A DNA stretch of 64,000 bases, from NCBI GenBank assembly GCA_910585725.1, contig CAJUFA010000017.1:1-64000 (forward strand), read 5' to 3'. Each line of letters opens with the position of its first letter. The first letter of the stretch is position 1. The position numbers and the translations under genes were made by a program. The stretch is from an uncultured Dorea sp. GTDB lineage: Bacteria; Bacillota; Clostridia; Lachnospirales; Lachnospiraceae. Under the pieces are notes generated by a model. The model searched no databases. It saw nothing but the letters and a program-made list of their open reading frames with translations, and was not told where the DNA came from. Of the stretch, positions 35,108 to 42,984 are shown one piece after another.

Positions 35108-35671
35108 CTACAATCCCAATACGTCCGAGATGGCTCCCATCTCTTCCAGCGCGACATCAATCAGATCATCCAGGCTGAGTCCGGTAAACTCGATGGACTC
35201 CATATAGTCTCTGTTCGCCCCCGCCGCAAAACGCAGCTCGTTAAACCGCTTCATCACAGACTTGTGCTTTACGCTGGCAATCTTCTTATCCGGATAGATC
35301 TGTGCAACTGCTTTCACGAAGCCGCTCATAGGATCCGCCGCCAGTATAGCGTACTGCAGAGTCGTCTTAGCCTTCACCCCGCTCTTCGGATTATGCGCGC
35401 ATATCGCGTCGAACAAGACCTTGTCCTCGATTCCTTCTTTCTTCAGTATCTCTGCAGACGTCGGCCCATGTACGCTCATGTCATGCTGCCAGTCGCACTG
35501 CTCTTCATCCAGATCATGAAGCAGCCCTACGATCCCCCAATATTCCACGTCATCCGGCGCCAGCCGCTTGGCAAGCCCCTTCATAATCGCCTCAACCGCG
35601 TAAGAGTGGGTGATATAATTCTCCCCTTTCATATATTTCATCAAGATATCATGCGCCTGTTCCCTGTTCAT
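35108..35671 (-). CDS. HD-domain phosphohydrolase
   Basis: A 187-residue HD-superfamily protein: His in ENYITHSYAVEAIMKGLAKRL, the HD pair in VGLLHDLDEEQCDW, a second His in VHGPTSAEIL and Asp in LAADPMSGF. This is the single-domain HDIG type that hydrolyses phosphate esters or nucleotides; the substrate is unknown. ATG at 35671 is chosen, with a GTG codon directly before it as alternative; GAAGGAG lies 9 bp upstream. Confidence 0.88.
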   Translation of the reverse strand: MNREQAHDILMKYMKGENYITHSYAVEAIMKGLAKRLAPDDVEYWGIVGLLHDLDEEQCDWQHDMSVHGPTSAEILKKEGIEDKVLFDAICAHNPKSGVKAKTTLQYAILAADPMSGFVKAVAQIYPDKKIASVKHKSVMKRFNELRFAAGANRDYMESIEFTGLSLDDLIDVALEEMGAISDVLGL

Positions 35672-35699
35672 CACTAATTGCTCCTTCTCTACACTATTT

Positions 35700-36791
35700 T
35701 TATTCTTCCGGTACCACGATAAGATCCTTTGTAAAATGATTCAGCACTTCGCATCCGTCTTCTGTCACAAGAACCAGATCTTCGATACGAACTCCGATTC
35801 CTTCTTCCGGAAGATAGATTCCTGGTTCCACCGAAAAACATTGACCCGGTCGTATCACAGCTTCGTTTACAGAAGAGACGTCGCCGAACTCATGGTCCTC
35901 AAGTCCGATGGAATGTCCCGTCCTGTGTGTAAAATACTGCCCATACCCTTTTTCTTCAATATAATTCCTTGCCGCAAGATCAACGTCGCACATCCTGTTC
36001 CCTGGCTTCGCCGCCTCGATGCCGCGCCTGTTCGCCTCCACGACGATATCATAGATCTCTCTTGCACGGTCGGACACTTCCCCGATGAATACCGTCCGGG
36101 TCATGTCGGACGCGTAATTGTCCTTGAATGCTCCGATGTCAAGTACTACGCAGTCTCCCCGCCTGCCTTTTGAATCATCCGTCATGTGATGGGGATCCGC
36201 CGCTCCCTTCGCATACGCCGTAATCGGATCGAAAGACACGTCGTCGCAGCCAAGCTCCTTATAGATCTCACGAACCTTCTCATTCAGCTCCTTCTCCGTC
36301 AATCCCTTCGCCGCCCATGGAATCAATCTCTCCATCGCCATATCGTTAAGCCTTGAGGACTCCCGCATCAACTCCTGTTCCTTCTCATCCTTCACCATTC
36401 GGATACCGTCCACGATATGAGATGCGTTCACAAACCGACTTCCGCCTCCTAACTCCTGAAGACGGAGCAGGAATCTGGACGGCCATGTCTTATCAATTCC
36501 CATAGTCTTATCCTTCTCCACAAAGCGGCTCAGAATTTCTACGCCGTCCTCCACATCATCATACCAGACGATATTCACACCCAGATCATCTTCCTGCGGA
36601 AACAGCTTATTAATCACCATCTTATGGACACCATTCACATTCAGATACAGCGCCAGCAGCCTCTCCCCCGGAAAGATCCATTTCCCTGTCAGATAGAAGA
36701 TCGCCGCAGGATCCGCCACGATCATCTGCGGTATCCCCTGCTCTTCCATAGCTTCCAACACTCTAAATACTTTTCCCTGATCCATTATCAA
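35700..36791 (-). CDS. M24-family Xaa-Pro aminopeptidase
   Basis: A 363-residue metallopeptidase removing N-terminal residues linked to proline. It has an N-terminal creatinase-like domain (about 1-130) and a C-terminal pita-bread domain with metal ligands: Asp in CVVLDIGAFKDNYASDMTRTVF, His in YFTHRTGHSIGLEDHE, Glu in CFSVEPGIYLPEEG and Glu in VRIEDLVLVTEDG. The TTG at 36791 has AAGGAAGG 6 bp upstream and is preferred. The ATG two codons later (36785) is the alternative. It lies upstream of the HD hydrolase with a short gap and next to putP, which suits proline-peptide use. Confidence 0.92.
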   Translation of the reverse strand: MIMDQGKVFRVLEAMEEQGIPQMIVADPAAIFYLTGKWIFPGERLLALYLNVNGVHKMVINKLFPQEDDLGVNIVWYDDVEDGVEILSRFVEKDKTMGIDKTWPSRFLLRLQELGGGSRFVNASHIVDGIRMVKDEKEQELMRESSRLNDMAMERLIPWAAKGLTEKELNEKVREIYKELGCDDVSFDPITAYAKGAADPHHMTDDSKGRRGDCVVLDIGAFKDNYASDMTRTVFIGEVSDRAREIYDIVVEANRRGIEAAKPGNRMCDVDLAARNYIEEKGYGQYFTHRTGHSIGLEDHEFGDVSSVNEAVIRPGQCFSVEPGIYLPEEGIGVRIEDLVLVTEDGCEVLNHFTKDLIVVPEE

Positions 36792-36892
36792 CCGAAACCT
36801 TCCTTCTTTTATCGTTTACCTGTACGATTAAAAAAACTTTTTACCCTGCGCAGTTAAAAACACATTTTCGGTGCACTGGCTAAATTTTTCGT

Positions 36893-36930
36893 AAAATAAA
36901 ACCGGCAGCCCTGACTACCGATTTTATTTT
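36893..36930 (-). terminator. terminator after putP
   Basis: AAAATAAAACCGG (36893-36905) pairs, with one mismatch, with CCGATTTTATTTT (36918-36930). The long A/T part provides the U-tract on the minus strand. Confidence 0.8.
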
Positions 36931-36986
36931 CTTCTATTATAATGTTTTCCACTTTTAATTTCAACATAAATAGCAATTACTTCACA

Positions 36987-38513
36987 TTACTTCACATTTA
37001 CACTCTCAAATTCATCAATTACCGACTGATCAGGCGCTTTTGTCGCCAGACTTACGATAATGATCATCGCCAGAGATACCAGAAATGCCGGAAGCAGCTC
37101 ATAGATATTGAAAATACCGCCTAATTTACTGATACCGAACTTCCATACAAATACCATCACTCCGCCGGAGATCATACCTGCCAGCGCGCCCTGTAGCGTA
37201 GTCCGTTTCCAGAACAGCGCGCAGATCACAACGCCCGCGAACGCCGCGCCCATACCTGCCCATGCGAAGGATACGATCTCAAAGATACTGGAGTTAGGAT
37301 CTCTCGCTATAAATACTGCGATCACCGCAATCGCCAGAATTGTACCCCGCGCGATCATAAGGCTCTGCTTCTCGGAAAGTTTCTTTCCGAAGAAATCCTG
37401 TACGATATTCTCGGATACACCGGACGCTGCTACCAACATCTGGCTGTCCGCTGTAGACATCGTAGCCGCAAGGATTCCCGCAAGGATCACTCCGCCCAGA
37501 ATCGCCGTCAGAACCCCGTGCTGGCTGAGCAGGTTGGTAAGTATAATAATAATTCGTTCATTCTGACCTTCCGGAACCTCAATCGCCCCTGAATTCGCAA
37601 CCGCCAGGCCAACAATTCCGATAAATATCGCAACTGCCATGGCAAACGTTACCCATATAGACGCAACTCGTCTGGATAGCGTCAGTTTATTCTCATCTTC
37701 GATAGACATGAATCTTACCAGGATATGCGGCATACCGAAATAACCGATTCCCCATGCCAGCAGCCCGACAGCCGTAAGCGGAGAATATGGAACCGCCGTC
37801 TTTGTCACCGCATCATGAATGGCCGAGACAGAAAGGTAACCGGACAGCGATTTTGCATTATCCACAACCGCATCCATACCGCCTGCGGTAGTCACGCCAA
37901 AGGACACGATAGAAACAAGAGCAATTGACATTACGATACTCTGGATCAAATCGTTGGTCGCTACCGTCGTGAAACCGCCCGCGATCGTATAGACTACGAT
38001 AATCACAGCGAATAAAATCATCCCTGTCATATAGTTCAGCCCAAACAAGGAATTGAACAATTTACCGCATGCCGAGAATCCGGACGCTACATATACGACA
38101 AAAAAGATTACTATAATAACGGCTGAAATCGCCGATATAATATTCCTCTCGTCATGAAACCGTTTTGCAAAGAACGTCGGCACAGTGATAGCGCCGATCT
38201 TCTCGGAATAACGCCTTAATCTCCTCGAAGTAAAAAGCCAGTTCAGATAAGTACCGATCGCCAGACCTGCCGCAGTCCAGAACGCGTCCGCCAAACCTGT
38301 CAGGTATGCCACTCCCGGAAGTCCCATCAGCAGCCAGCTTGACATATCGCTTGCCTCCGCGCTCATAGCTACTACCAATGCTCCCATCCTTCTGCCGCCC
38401 AGATAAAAATCTTCACTGTTGTTGTTCTTCTTCGCATTATACACACCGACGCCAATCAGAAGGCACATATACGCCAGAATTGTCAACAAAATAACAATAT
38501 TGATGCTGTTCAT
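36987..38513 (-). CDS. putP: sodium/proline symporter
   Basis: A 508-residue sodium:solute symporter with about 13 hydrophobic helices. PutP hallmarks are visible: EDFYLGGRRMGALVVAMSAEASDMSSWLLMGLPG in the first core helix, AFWTAAGLAIGTYLNWLF, YTIAGGFTTVATNDLIQ and SRRVASIWVTFAM. It imports proline with sodium. The ATG at 38513 is chosen because GAGGTG sits 6 bp upstream; an in-frame GTG at 38522 is part of that ribosome site. The gene has a 5' leader of about 260 nt starting at a consensus promoter followed at once by a terminator-like hairpin. Confidence 0.93.
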   Translation of the reverse strand: MNSINIVILLTILAYMCLLIGVGVYNAKKNNNSEDFYLGGRRMGALVVAMSAEASDMSSWLLMGLPGVAYLTGLADAFWTAAGLAIGTYLNWLFTSRRLRRYSEKIGAITVPTFFAKRFHDERNIISAISAVIIVIFFVVYVASGFSACGKLFNSLFGLNYMTGMILFAVIIVVYTIAGGFTTVATNDLIQSIVMSIALVSIVSFGVTTAGGMDAVVDNAKSLSGYLSVSAIHDAVTKTAVPYSPLTAVGLLAWGIGYFGMPHILVRFMSIEDENKLTLSRRVASIWVTFAMAVAIFIGIVGLAVANSGAIEVPEGQNERIIIILTNLLSQHGVLTAILGGVILAGILAATMSTADSQMLVAASGVSENIVQDFFGKKLSEKQSLMIARGTILAIAVIAVFIARDPNSSIFEIVSFAWAGMGAAFAGVVICALFWKRTTLQGALAGMISGGVMVFVWKFGISKLGGIFNIYELLPAFLVSLAMIIIVSLATKAPDQSVIDEFESVNVK

Positions 38514-38725
38514 ATAGCTCACCTCTTTTTCTTTCCCGGATACCTCGCATCAACAGGCCGACAGCCAGGGACACGCCGCTTATTTTCTGCAGATATCCTT
38601 CTCAAAACAATGGAGTTTCCTGGTACGATACCGTACCGCTCATTCTTCTGTCCTTAGAGTATACCTGACATCCCGCGGCAAATCTCTTCAGATACATTCT
38701 AAAATCAGAAAATATGAATAATAAA
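38514..38725 (-). other. putP leader region downstream of the hairpin
   Basis: This stretch has no annotated gene. It contains a 16-bp palindrome GGTACGATACCGTACC (38622-38637) and a possible 13-codon reading frame (38602-38643, minus, MSGTVSYQETPLF) preceded by AAGGACAGAAG. Either could take part in leader control of putP. I see no known riboswitch. Confidence 0.4.
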
Positions 38726-38769
38726 ACAGACAAGAAAGACATTTTCCTATGTAAGTCTTTCTTGTCTGT
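38717..38769 (-). terminator. terminator-like hairpin immediately after the putP promoter
   Basis: ACAGACAAGAAAGAC (38726-38740) pairs perfectly with 38755-38769. On the minus strand it is followed by TTTTATTATT. It begins about 4 nt after the predicted start of transcription. Confidence 0.8.
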
Positions 38770-38779
38770 CTTAATTTGT

Positions 38780-38808
38780 ATTATACACCCTGGTTAAATT
38801 CTTGTCAA
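38780..38808 (-). promoter_or_regulatory. consensus sigma-A promoter upstream of putP
   Basis: Minus strand TTGACA (38803-38808), 17 bp, TATAAT (38780-38785), a perfect consensus. Expected start near 38773. Confidence 0.88.
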
Positions 38809-38856
38809 TGTAACCGCGCCAAAGAATAAAATATTATAGACTGTCTATATAGCCAA

Positions 38857-39021
38857 TTACCTTTTATTATGACACGAACCGGGGCAATTCTCGCAGCCGC
38901 AGCCGCAGCCTCCGCCATTTTTCTTCTTTCTCCAAATACTTCTTGCAGCCAATGCCGCCGCACTCAATACCATAAACCCTATCACTGCCGTCGACAGGAT
39001 GCTGCTTGCCGCCAACGCCAT
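38857..39021 (-). CDS. FeoB-associated Cys-rich small membrane protein
   Basis: A 54-residue protein: one hydrophobic helix (residues 2-27), a basic stop RSIWRKKKN, then GGGCGCGCENCPGSCHNKR with five cysteines. This is the pattern of the small Cys-rich proteins encoded just after feoB in many Firmicutes. The tail may bind ferrous iron and deliver it to or from FeoB (inference). GGGAGGTGATAAT precedes the ATG at 39021, 20 bp after the feoB stop. Confidence 0.88.
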   Translation of the reverse strand: MALAASSILSTAVIGFMVLSAAALAARSIWRKKKNGGGCGCGCENCPGSCHNKR

Positions 39022-39041
39022 ATTATCACCTCCCTGAATAA

Positions 39042-41195
39042 CTACATTCTCATTGCTCCGGTTCTTACACCAGATATATTTACATGCAGCGATGAACTCT
39101 CCTTATAAGGACGGAACAACAGATACAAAAATCCAATCAAAACCAGAAATGCCGCAGCCGTTCCGATTCCCAATGCCTTTCCTGTGAACAGCATCCCAAA
39201 CTGATAGACGCAAAGAGACACCGCATAGGCAAATATACACTGATACCCGATGGCAAACCAGGTCCATTTCGCGTTGTTCATCTCTCGCTTAATCGCGCCG
39301 ATCGCCGCAAAGCAGGGCGCGCACAAGAGATTAAATACAAGGAATGAATACGCTGAGAACGCCGTCATACTTGCCGCCAGCGTGCCCCAGATCTCCGTCC
39401 CGTCTTCCGCTACTTCTCCAAATCCATAAAGAATACCAAAGGTTCCAACGACATTTTCCTTCGCTACAAGGCCTGTGATCGCCGCGACCGCCGCCTGCCA
39501 GTCGCCCCATCCAAGCGGGATAAATAGCCATGCGAACGCCCGCCCGATATTGGCCAGGAAACCGTCGCTTAAACTGTCCACCATACCGAACTGTCCGTCT
39601 ACGATGCCAAAGCTTGAGGTAAACCAGATAAAGATTGTAGACAGAAGAATCACCGTTCCGGCTTTCTTGATAAAGGACCAGCCTCTCTCCCACATACTTC
39701 TTAAGACATTTCCTACAGTCGGCAAATGATACGCGGGGAGTTCCATAACGAACGGAGCCGGATCTCCTGCGAATAACTTCGTTTTCTTCAGGATTATACC
39801 CGAACAGATAATGGCCGCAATCCCCACGAAATATGCGCTCGGCGCAACCCAGGACGCCCCGTCAAAGAGCGCTCCCGCAATCAGGGCGATAATCGGCAGT
39901 TTCGCGCCGCAGGGGATGAAGGTCGTCGTCATGATCGTCATCTTACGATCCCGGTCATTCTCAATCGTTCGGGAAGCCATGATCCCCGGCACTCCGCATC
40001 CTGTACCAATCAGCATCGGAATAAAGGATTTTCCCGACAATCCAAATTTACGGAAGATACGATCCATGATAAACGCAATCCTCGCCATGTAACCGCACGC
40101 CTCCAAAAACGCAAGAAAGATAAACAATACCAGCATCTGCGGCACGAACCCCAACACGGCGCCCACGCCCGCTACGATACCGTCTAATATCAGACCCTGA
40201 AGCCAGTCCGCGCAGCTGACGCTCACAAGAACTTTCTCAATCGCCGGCGGGATAATCTCGCCGAACAGGACGTCATTGGTCCAGTCCGTCGCGATCGTTC
40301 CGACCGTCGTGACAGATATGTAGTATACCGCCCACATAACCGCCGCAAAAATCGGCAGCGCAAGCCAACGATTTGTAACGATTCTATCAATCTTATCAGA
40401 GACTGTCAACTTCCCCTTTCCCGCCTTGTTCAGGCAGCCGTCTATCACGGACGTTATGTACTGATAACGCTCGTTTGTGATAATACTCTCCGCGTCGTCT
40501 TCCATATCCTTCTCTGCCCTGGCAGTTATCTCCGATACGTCCGGCGCCTGATCTAACATTTCACGGATCTTATCGTCTCCTTCAAATAACTTGACGGCAT
40601 AGAAGCGCTTCTGTTCTTCCGGCACGTCTGTAAGCCTTGCTTCAATCTCCTGCATGATACCTTCCACCTTCGGTGAAAATTCACGAACCGGAATCGCCGC
40701 TTTCTTTTCCTGCGCGGCTTTTACGGCCTTCTTCGCCGCATCCCAGATACCGTCTCCCTTCAGCGCGGATATTGGCGCGATCTCGCATCCCAGCTTCTCG
40801 GCCAACCGCTGCAAATGCAGTTCGTCGCCGGATTTCCTGACGACGTCCATCATATTAACCGCCATGACCACAGGTATCCCTAACTCCAAAAGCTGCGTGC
40901 TCAGGTAAAGATTTCTCTCAAGATTCGTCCCGTCCACGATATTTAAGATTGCGTCCGGACGTTCCGTAATCAGATAATTCCTGGCCACCACTTCCTCCAG
41001 GGTATAAGGCGATAAAGAGTAGATTCCAGGCAAATCCATAATCATAACCTCTTTTTGACCCTTTAATTTCCCTTCCTTCTTTTCAACCGTAACTCCCGGC
41101 CAGTTTCCCACGAACTGATTAGAGCCGGTAAGCGCGTTAAACAATGTCGTTTTCCCACAGTTCGGGTTGCCGGCAAGCGCGATTTTCACTCCCAT
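39042..41195 (-). CDS. feoB: ferrous iron transporter FeoB
   Basis: A 717-residue iron(II) permease. The N-terminal G domain has G1 GNPNCGKTTLFNALTG, the switch region GNWPGVTVEKKEG, G3 MDLPGIYSLSPY and G4 AVNMMDV, followed by a helical GDI domain to about residue 250. The membrane part has two Gate motifs, including the LIGTGCGVPGIMASRTIEN segment with the Cys implicated in iron passage, and about eight to ten helices. It is in a leftward operon with two FeoA proteins and a small Fur-like regulator. Confidence 0.97.
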   Translation of the reverse strand: MGVKIALAGNPNCGKTTLFNALTGSNQFVGNWPGVTVEKKEGKLKGQKEVMIMDLPGIYSLSPYTLEEVVARNYLITERPDAILNIVDGTNLERNLYLSTQLLELGIPVVMAVNMMDVVRKSGDELHLQRLAEKLGCEIAPISALKGDGIWDAAKKAVKAAQEKKAAIPVREFSPKVEGIMQEIEARLTDVPEEQKRFYAVKLFEGDDKIREMLDQAPDVSEITARAEKDMEDDAESIITNERYQYITSVIDGCLNKAGKGKLTVSDKIDRIVTNRWLALPIFAAVMWAVYYISVTTVGTIATDWTNDVLFGEIIPPAIEKVLVSVSCADWLQGLILDGIVAGVGAVLGFVPQMLVLFIFLAFLEACGYMARIAFIMDRIFRKFGLSGKSFIPMLIGTGCGVPGIMASRTIENDRDRKMTIMTTTFIPCGAKLPIIALIAGALFDGASWVAPSAYFVGIAAIICSGIILKKTKLFAGDPAPFVMELPAYHLPTVGNVLRSMWERGWSFIKKAGTVILLSTIFIWFTSSFGIVDGQFGMVDSLSDGFLANIGRAFAWLFIPLGWGDWQAAVAAITGLVAKENVVGTFGILYGFGEVAEDGTEIWGTLAASMTAFSAYSFLVFNLLCAPCFAAIGAIKREMNNAKWTWFAIGYQCIFAYAVSLCVYQFGMLFTGKALGIGTAAAFLVLIGFLYLLFRPYKESSSLHVNISGVRTGAMRM

Positions 41196-41278
41196 GTCTT
41201 ACTCCTCCTGATCTTCTTTTCTATACTCTATACTCTCCTGCGCCGGGCTGTATTTCGTCGCAGGCATGCATATTCGCC

Positions 41279-41500
41279 TTATTGTACTTCTATCATCTGC
41301 GCGTCTGCTTTTCTCAGTGAAAGCTCATATCCTCTGACCGTCACCTCTACCGGATCTCCCAGCGGCGCGACCTTCCTCACATAGACGGACGTTCCTTTTG
41401 TGATTCCCATATCCATAATCCTCCGCTTCGTCGCCCCCTCGCCGTGTAATCTTACCACTACCGCTCCCGAACCGCATTTGATATCCTTTAAAGTCTGCAT
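41279..41500 (-). CDS. feoA: FeoA-type SH3-like protein
   Basis: A 73-residue FeoA: MQTLKDIKCGSGAVVVRLHGEGATKRRIMDMGITKGTSVYVRKVAPLGDPVEVTVRGYELSLRKADA pattern, with the MDMGI..G turn and PLGDP loop typical of FeoA, a small cytosolic partner of FeoB. It is the closer of two FeoA genes to feoB, 83 bp upstream. Confidence 0.93.
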   Translation of the reverse strand: MQTLKDIKCGSGAVVVRLHGEGATKRRIMDMGITKGTSVYVRKVAPLGDPVEVTVRGYELSLRKADAQMIEVQ

Positions 41501-41514
41501 ATCATTTCATCCTC

Positions 41515-41724
41515 CTATACCATGATCTTATTGGCAATCCCTCTGCTTACCGCAATTCTGGAATCCTTCACCTGAACGATGACGTTTCCGTTATTACTCG
41601 ATATTATCTTTACTTTCTCTCCCTCGGTAAATCCCAGGTTCTTAAGGAACCTTTTTGATTCTTCCTTTCCTCCAATCCGCTTAATCGCAGCGGCTTCGCC
41701 GAAATTCAACATCGTCAGCGGCAT
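41515..41724 (-). CDS. second FeoA-type protein
   Basis: A 69-residue SH3-like FeoA paralogue: MPLTMLNFGEAAAIKRIGG, FLKNLGFTEGEKVKIISSNNGNVIVQVKDSRIAVSRGIANKI. It is divergent from its neighbour, with a NNG(N) loop in place of the PLGDP loop. It lies 14 bp before feoA and 14 bp after the Fur-like gene, so all are one operon. Pairs of FeoA genes before feoB are common in Clostridia. Confidence 0.92.
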   Translation of the reverse strand: MPLTMLNFGEAAAIKRIGGKEESKRFLKNLGFTEGEKVKIISSNNGNVIVQVKDSRIAVSRGIANKIMV

Positions 41725-41738
41725 CCTGATCCCTCCTT

Positions 41739-41981
41739 TTACAAACGTACGGCCATCTCTTTGTGTACCAGCTCCATATCTTCCAATATCTGTACCATCC
41801 GATACACGGTCGCCATCCCCACCTTGCGGTCTCTTTCTTTCGCCGCAAAGTAGATTTCCTTACAGGAAGAATATTGATTCTCCAATATGATTTCCAGCAG
41901 CATCCTCCTCTGCGCAGTAATTCTGTAACCATTGTCTTTCAACTGCCGGATTACGGCTTTAACTTTATCTTCCTGTTCCAT
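41739..41981 (-). CDS. Fur-like DNA-binding-domain-only regulator
   Basis: An 80-residue protein matching only the N-terminal winged helix of the Fur family: KAVIRQLKDNGYRITAQRRMLLEIILE, CKEIYFAAKERDRKVGMATVYRMVQILEDMELVHK. It stops where the dimerisation and metal-binding domain of a normal Fur (about 140 residues) would begin, so the HHDH-type and Cys metal sites are absent. The ATG at 41981 has AGAGGCAAGAG upstream; an earlier in-frame ATG (42014) has no ribosome site and lies close to the predicted transcription start. It is first gene of the feo operon with Fur-box-like operators at its promoter. Confidence 0.85.
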   Translation of the reverse strand: MEQEDKVKAVIRQLKDNGYRITAQRRMLLEIILENQYSSCKEIYFAAKERDRKVGMATVYRMVQILEDMELVHKEMAVRL

Positions 41982-42004
41982 CTCTTGCCTCTCTTGAATG
42001 AGAT

Positions 42005-42013
42005 TGATTATCA
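42005..42013. promoter_or_regulatory. Fur-box-like palindrome near the transcription start of the feo operon
   Basis: TGATTATCA is a perfect 9-bp palindrome matching the core of Fur-family boxes. It lies just downstream of the predicted start (near 42019). Confidence 0.55.
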
Positions 42014-42025
42014 TTTACATATTGT

Positions 42026-42054
42026 ATTTTATTCCAATTAAAAATGATTGTCAA
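42026..42054 (-). promoter_or_regulatory. promoter of the feo operon
   Basis: Minus strand TTGACA (42049-42054), 17 bp, TAAAAT (42026-42031). The -35 lies within the operator-like repeat at 42045-42055. Confidence 0.8.
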
Positions 42055-42097
42055 TATCGTTATTGAGAAATTTTCTCATTACTTCAATTGACAATCA
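42045..42097. promoter_or_regulatory. nested inverted repeats overlapping the feo promoter
   Basis: TGATTGTCAAT (42045-42055) is the exact reverse complement of ATTGACAATCA (42087-42097). Between them lies TGAGAAATTTTCTCA (42064-42078), itself a perfect odd palindrome. The layout looks like cooperative metalloregulator binding sites. Confidence 0.65.
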
Positions 42098-42115
42098 CTT
42101 TTGTTAAAAACCGAC

Positions 42116-42889
42116 TCAATCTCTAAGATTATAAACGCAGACTCCTATAAGAATAACCATCAACGCGATAAACAATCTATCAACGGTCTCGTCCGACATT
42201 TTTTTATTCAAAGAACGGCCGCATATTCCTCCTGCAATCCCTCCGCTGCACATCAAGATTAACGTCAAAAAATCGACGCTTCCAACTCCTGCGAGAACAG
42301 TCAGGAATAAGCTGATACTCTGAGAAAAGAAGATAATATATAGGGAACTTTCCACTGCGGCCTTGGTGCTCATAGAAAAGAAAAAGAATAAAACTACCAG
42401 ATTAACCGGCCCCCCGCCTATTCCCAAAAAGGCGGACAGCATTCCGAGAATACCGCCGATCAGAACACAAGCTCCGGAATTCACAATATGAAACGTCCTG
42501 ACTTTTTCTTTACAAAAGGCGTAGAGTAGCGTTCCCACTGTAACCGCCAAAAGACCTCCCGCCTGAATCCTGCCCACCTGTCCGCTGTTTTCAGACGTCT
42601 GCAAAGCAATTGCAAACAGTTTTCTCCCGGCTGCGCCTCCCATCGCCGCGCCAAGAGCAAGCATTGTTCTGCTTCCGGGCTCCGCCTGGGTCTCATTGCT
42701 TACTCTGCTTTTTATGACAGAATACGCGGACATTGACCATACCGCGCAGCCTGATAAAAATTGAAGCGCCGGGATCTCCATAATCTGAAACGCCTCCAGA
42801 ACCGGCTTTATGATAATGCCTCCCCCTATACCGCAGACAGCGCCCACTGTCGACGCCAAAAAACAAACCAATATACATAAAATAAACAC
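42116..42889 (-). CDS. TauE/SafE (TSUP) family permease
   Basis: A 257-residue membrane protein with about eight hydrophobic helices. It has two related halves, with repeat motifs GAVCGIGGGIIIKPVL near the start and GMLSAFLGIGGGPVNLVVL in the second half, the TSUP signature. The family exports or imports sulfite, sulfoacetate or related organosulfur anions. The start is GTG at 42889 with AAGGAGGAGACGGCA before it. Because the sulfatase locus follows to the right, a role in handling released sulfate or sulfite is possible but is inference only. Confidence 0.88.
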   Translation of the reverse strand: MFILCILVCFLASTVGAVCGIGGGIIIKPVLEAFQIMEIPALQFLSGCAVWSMSAYSVIKSRVSNETQAEPGSRTMLALGAAMGGAAGRKLFAIALQTSENSGQVGRIQAGGLLAVTVGTLLYAFCKEKVRTFHIVNSGACVLIGGILGMLSAFLGIGGGPVNLVVLFFFFSMSTKAAVESSLYIIFFSQSISLFLTVLAGVGSVDFLTLILMCSGGIAGGICGRSLNKKMSDETVDRLFIALMVILIGVCVYNLRD

Positions 42890-42939
42890 TGCCGTCTCCT
42901 CCTTTTTATTAAAATAATCAATAAGAATCCATCATCTTG

Positions 42940-42948
42940 TGTTATAAT
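42940..42948 (+). promoter_or_regulatory. extended -10 promoter of the sulfatase maturase
   Basis: TGTTATAAT (TG at 42940-42941, TATAAT 42943-42948), about 36 bp before the ATG. The -35 region is AT-rich and not consensus. Confidence 0.55.
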
Positions 42949-42984
42949 AGAAGAAAATCAATCTGAATATAAAGGAGATTCTCT

